Source: Natronoflexus pectinivorans
GTDB lineage: Bacteria > Bacteroidota > Bacteroidia > Bacteroidales > Marinilabiliaceae
Assembly (NCBI RefSeq): GCF_004345615.1
Contig: NZ_SLWK01000001.1
Span: 62,001-126,000 of the forward strand
DNA: 64,000 bases
Direction of reading: 5' to 3'
Shown: one piece after another, positions 61,080-64,000 of the stretch
Layout of the letters: every line of letters begins with the position of its first letter
Position numbering within the stretch: position 1 is the first letter of the stretch
Position numbers and translations under genes: made by a program
Notes under the pieces: generated by a model
Database searches by the model: none
Seen by the model: only the letters and a program-made list of their open reading frames with translations
Told to the model about the DNA's origin: nothing

Positions 61080-62153
61080 TTATAAAAGATCATTAATTTT
61101 GTTTTCGATGAGTTTAGGCACCGGGTAGCTGTTTACCTCCTTTAATGCGACGTTAATTGATTTGCTACCATTGAAAAATTCAGGAAAATCCGCTGCTTTT
61201 TTTGCTTTCAGCCAAAAAAATCGGGCGTGAATATTTCTGTGGGTCAAAACATGAACAGCATCTCCAATAATATTTACTTTGTATTCTGCCCCAATCCAAG
61301 ATTCTGCCAATTTATTCTTAATTTCTTTGGTTGACATAAGCGAGTTAGCTTCAATCAACGGAAAATCATACAAACCCTCCCATATGTCACCTTTGCCTCT
61401 TTTATTTAATCGTATTGAACATCCATCCGTAACAATCAGGTAGTTGAAGTAACGCGATTTTCGTGTCAATTTTGAAAGCTTAACAGGAAAACCATCTTGT
61501 TGCCTCAAATGAAATGCCTTGCATCCTGAATTTAATGGACACGAGTTACATTCCGGGTTTGATGGTTTACAAACCATAGCACCAAGATCCATCATGGCCT
61601 CATTGAAATCTCCTGGTTTTGCCTCATCAAGTAAATTACTTGCCAGTTTTTCAATAATCTTTCGCCCTTTTCCGGTATCAACAGGGACATCCATAGCGAA
61701 ACAGCGCGACAATAACCGAATAACATTACCATCTACAACAATACACTTCTCGCCAAAAGCAATTGACGCGATAGCGGCAGCCGTATATGGTCCGATGCCT
61801 TTAAGTTTCTGCAACTCAGATTTTGATGATGGAATGATTCCATCATATTGATCCACAACAGTTTTTGCAGCCTCGTGAAAATTGCGGGCACGAGAATAGT
61901 AACCCAATCCCTGCCACACCTTTAAAACTTCATCGATCGGTGCATTGGCAAGACTTTGAATATCGGGGAATTTCCTTAGAAAGTTTAAATAATAATTTGT
62001 ACCTTGCGATATCTGAGTTTGTTGTAGGATGATTTCTGAAACCCATATATGATATGGGTTACTGGTTTTTCTCCACGGCAAATCACGTTTATTAATACGA
62101 TACCATTTAATTAAAGAGCGTTCGAAATCGGTCATTTTTAAAATTTTATCCAA
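61080..62153 (-). CDS. mutY: A/G-specific adenine glycosylase
   Basis: 357 residues. MutY removes adenine opposite 8-oxoguanine. Catalytic Glu40 in SEIILQQTQIS, helix-hairpin-helix LKGIGPYTAAAI (117-128), catalytic Asp141 in VDGNVIRLLSR, and a [4Fe-4S] cluster of Cys195, 202, 205, 211 (C-x6-C-x2-C-x5-C). The C-terminal NUDIX-like domain ends in KLIENKINDLL. An internal start at residue 7 is possible. Divergent from the HU gene. Confidence 0.95.
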   Translation of the reverse strand: MDKILKMTDFERSLIKWYRINKRDLPWRKTSNPYHIWVSEIILQQTQISQGTNYYLNFLRKFPDIQSLANAPIDEVLKVWQGLGYYSRARNFHEAAKTVVDQYDGIIPSSKSELQKLKGIGPYTAAAIASIAFGEKCIVVDGNVIRLLSRCFAMDVPVDTGKGRKIIEKLASNLLDEAKPGDFNEAMMDLGAMVCKPSNPECNSCPLNSGCKAFHLRQQDGFPVKLSKLTRKSRYFNYLIVTDGCSIRLNKRGKGDIWEGLYDFPLIEANSLMSTKEIKNKLAESWIGAEYKVNIIGDAVHVLTHRNIHARFFWLKAKKAADFPEFFNGSKSINVALKEVNSYPVPKLIENKINDLL

Positions 62154-62192
62154 AAATACCGCTTTTAGTTTTTTTTTAAAACCAAAAGGATT

Positions 62193-62200
62193 TATATTTG
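62193..62200 (+). promoter_or_regulatory. Candidate -7 box of the HU gene promoter
   Basis: TATATTTG followed by C, exact TANNTTTG match, 60 bp upstream of the HU ATG; upstream region is T-rich but no clear TTTG box. Confidence 0.4.
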
Positions 62201-62259
62201 CAATCTGAAAAATTAAAACTAGTGTCTAATTTACTGATAATTAAATAATTTTAAAAGCA

Positions 62260-62544
62260 ATGACAAAGGCTGATATTGTAAACGAAGTTTCGAAAAACAC
62301 TGGAATTGAGAAGGTTACAGTACAGAAGACTGTTGAAGCCTTCATGGAAACCGTAAAAGGCAACCTGGTGAAGGGTAAAAATGTTTATCTGAGAGGTTTC
62401 GGAAGTTTCATCATCAAGAAAAGAGCAGAGAAAACTGCCCGTAACATTTCTAAAAACACAACCATTATTATCCCTGAGCACTTCATCCCTTCTTTCAAGC
62501 CCTCAAAGAGCTTTGTTACCAAGGTGAAGAATAACGTGAAGTAA
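62260..62544 (+). CDS. HU/IHF-family DNA-binding protein
   Basis: 94 residues, full length. TKADIVNEVSKNTGIEKVTVQKTVEAFMETVK, then VYLRGFGSFIIKKRAEKTARNISKNTTIIIPEHFIPSFKPSKSF, the HU DNA-binding arm (usual RNPxTG replaced by RNISKNT). Nucleoid protein bending DNA. Divergent from mutY; followed by the small basic gene. Confidence 0.93.
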   Translation: MTKADIVNEVSKNTGIEKVTVQKTVEAFMETVKGNLVKGKNVYLRGFGSFIIKKRAEKTARNISKNTTIIIPEHFIPSFKPSKSFVTKVKNNVK

Positions 62545-62574
62545 AGGAAGAATTTTAATTTAAAACCTATTGCG

Positions 62575-62667
62575 ATGCCAAGTGGTAAAAAGAGAAAAAG
62601 GCATAAGATGGCCACTCATAAGAGGAAAAAAAGACTAAGAAAAAACAGACATAAGAAGAAGAAATAG
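62575..62667 (+). CDS. 30-residue Lys/Arg-rich protein (AURKAIP1/COX24-like)
   Basis: ATG at 62575 to TAG at 62667: MPSGKKRKRHKMATHKRKKR followed by LRKNRHKKKK. 20 of 30 residues are Lys or Arg. This matches the short Bacteroidota proteins annotated as AURKAIP1/COX24-domain, thought to be small ribosome-associated proteins (established by family name; the exact role is inference). It is 30 bp after HU and has a strong terminator after it, so it is probably a real gene. Confidence 0.8.
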   Translation: MPSGKKRKRHKMATHKRKKRLRKNRHKKKK

Positions 62668-62687
62668 TCTGTTCTGAAAAAAACTTT

Positions 62688-62723
62688 AAAGAACAAACAG
62701 GACAATGTCTGTTTGTTCTTTTC
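62688..62723 (+). terminator. Intrinsic terminator after the HU/small basic gene unit
   Basis: AAAGAACAAACAG, 8-nt loop, CTGTTTGTTCTTT then TTCG: 13-bp stem. It separates this unit from the downstream RNase gene. Confidence 0.85.
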
Positions 62724-62772
62724 GTTTAAGAATTAACGTTCTTTGAAATTTTATTAATTAATTTATTTTATA

Positions 62773-64000
62773 GTGAGTGCAGAACTATACGTTGATGTAG
62801 CTCCTAAAGAACTTACTATTGCTCTACTTGAGGACCGCAAATTGGCGGAACTAAGAAAAGAGCAAAGTAATGTTCAGTTTGCCGTTGGCGACATTTATCT
62901 TGGAAAAGTTAAGAAAATCATGCCAGGATTAAATGCAGCATTTGTTGATGTAGGGTACGAAAAAGATGCCTTTTTACACTATCTTGATCTTGGACCACAA
63001 TTTCGAACCCTTCAAAAATATGTAAGCCAGCTAAAGACTAAAAAAGGAGCCGCTGCATTGCACAAGCTAAAGCCGGATGAGGACATAAATAAAAACGGAA
63101 CGATCTCAGAAGTATTAAACCCGGGACAAGAGGTTTTAGTTCAGGTTGCCAAAGAGCCAATTTCGACCAAAGGGCCCCGACTGACCTCCGAAATATCCAT
63201 CGCAGGCCGTAACCTGATTCTGATACCATTCTCCGACAGGGTTTCGGTAAGCCAAAAAATTCAGCGCCCGGAAGAGCGCAATCGCTTAAAGCGATTACTT
63301 TTGAGCATCAAACCAAAGAATTATGGAGTAATAGTTCGTACCGTAGCTGAAGATAAGCGCGTTGCTGAACTTGATAAGGAGTTGCGTACCTTGGTGAAAC
63401 GTTGGGAAGAGTCCGCTCTCAAACTTAAAGAAACCAAAGCACCAGGATTGGTTGTTGGAGAGATTGGAAGAACTACAGCCTTTTTAAGAGACTTGTTTAA
63501 CCCGACATTTCATTCCATATATGTTAATAATCAAGATGTATATCGCGAAATCCGCGACTATATAGAATTAATTGCTCCCGGACGTGAAAAAATTGTTAAA
63601 TTCCACAATGGCAATGTTCCTATTTTTGACCAATATGGAATTGAAAAACAGATAAAAGCGTCCTTTGGGAAAACCGTATCATTTAGAAGCGGTGCATATC
63701 TGATTATTGAACATACAGAAGCTCTTCACGTCATTGACGTAAACAGCGGAAATCGTTCCAAATCGGCATCCAACCAGGAGAGCAATGCTCTGGATGTAAA
63801 CCTGGCCGCTGCCGAAGAGATAGCACGTCAACTCAGACTCCGGGACATGGGCGGAATCATCGTGGTGGATTTTATTGATATGCAGGATAACGAACATCGT
63901 CAAAAGGTGTTTGAAAAAATGAAAGAAGCCATGGCTTCTGACAGAACCAAGCATAACATACTACCTCTCAGCAAATTTGGCCTGATGCAAATTACCCGCC
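62773..64000 (+). CDS. rng: Ribonuclease G/E, 3' end cut by window edge
   Basis: At least 409 residues from a GTG start at 62773 (MSAELYVDVAPKELTIALLEDRKL). The frame has no ATG near its beginning, so GTG is the natural start. An S1 domain (VGDIYLGKVKKIMPGLNAAFVDVGYEKDAFLH) with a ~45-residue internal insertion rich in Lys, then the catalytic core: HVIDVNSGNRS and GGIIVVDFIDMQ supply the two Asp ligands of the metal. Cytoplasmic endoribonuclease in rRNA maturation and mRNA decay. No RNase E-type C-terminal scaffold can be judged. Confidence 0.93.
   Translation, partial: MSAELYVDVAPKELTIALLEDRKLAELRKEQSNVQFAVGDIYLGKVKKIMPGLNAAFVDVGYEKDAFLHYLDLGPQFRTLQKYVSQLKTKKGAAALHKLKPDEDINKNGTISEVLNPGQEVLVQVAKEPISTKGPRLTSEISIAGRNLILIPFSDRVSVSQKIQRPEERNRLKRLLLSIKPKNYGVIVRTVAEDKRVAELDKELRTLVKRWEESALKLKETKAPGLVVGEIGRTTAFLRDLFNPTFHSIYVNNQDVYREIRDYIELIAPGREKIVKFHNGNVPIFDQYGIEKQIKASFGKTVSFRSGAYLIIEHTEALHVIDVNSGNRSKSASNQESNALDVNLAAAEEIARQLRLRDMGGIIVVDFIDMQDNEHRQKVFEKMKEAMASDRTKHNILPLSKFGLMQITR

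Overview
The window is AT-rich chromosomal DNA from a member of the Bacteroidota. This rests on many family-level signs: gldD and gldE, a type-B type IX secretion (T9SS) sorting domain, DUF4290, DUF4924, DUF4249 and DUF5686 proteins, TonB receptors with carboxypeptidase-like N-terminal domains, and several promoters of the TTTG-N19/20-TANNTTTG class. The mutY / HU / ssb / gldE / gldD neighbourhood is typical of Bacteroidia; a Marinilabiliales-like lineage is my best guess but is not proven. No rRNA, tRNA, CRISPR array or intact insertion sequence was seen.

Layout. 1-5.6 kb: a minus-strand tryptophan operon, trpE-G-D-C-F, with trpF running off the left edge. Upstream of trpE I read a short leader peptide with three consecutive Trp codons followed by a strong intrinsic terminator, a classic attenuator layout. 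The gaps inside this operon are full of dispersed repeats. 5.6-20.8 kb: an accessory envelope region, all on the minus strand, with small outer-membrane barrels, two TonB receptor/DUF4249 lipoprotein pairs in opposite internal order, four unrecognised lipoproteins and the C-terminal remnant of a third receptor. Two of the lipoproteins have nearly identical ~585-bp upstream regions and similar signal peptides but unrelated mature parts. 20.8-29.4 kb: oxyR, dnaJ-grpE, a thioredoxin-fold protein without its cysteines, murA (Asp in place of the usual catalytic Cys) with DUF4290, and uvrD/pcrA. 29.6-41.8 kb: a T9SS-exported protein, a DEDDy exonuclease, udk, a Dabb protein, lysA-lysC, manA (with a G10 tract), then a plus-strand set engB, prs, rplY, pth, an S4 protein and DUF4924. 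41.8-50.4 kb: DUF1573, two tandem OmpA-like proteins, dsbD and valS. 50.5-57.9 kb: a DUF5686 protein, an aminotransferase, an alkaline-phosphatase-fold protein that appears to have lost its active site, a GGGP-synthase-family protein and a phosphopantetheinyl transferase. 57.9-64 kb: gldD-gldE-ssb, mutY, an HU protein, a 30-residue lysine/arginine-rich protein, and RNase G/E running off the right edge.

The most notable non-coding content is (1) the trp attenuator, (2) the duplicated leader/signal-peptide cassette, (3) a family of ~130-bp repeats with imperfect terminal inverted repeats, found mostly directly next to genes and in one case supplying a stop codon, and (4) a ~195-bp hairpin repeat with an invariant 20-nt loop whose stem arms differ between copies but still pair. 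All functional statements come from reading motifs by eye; no database search was run.
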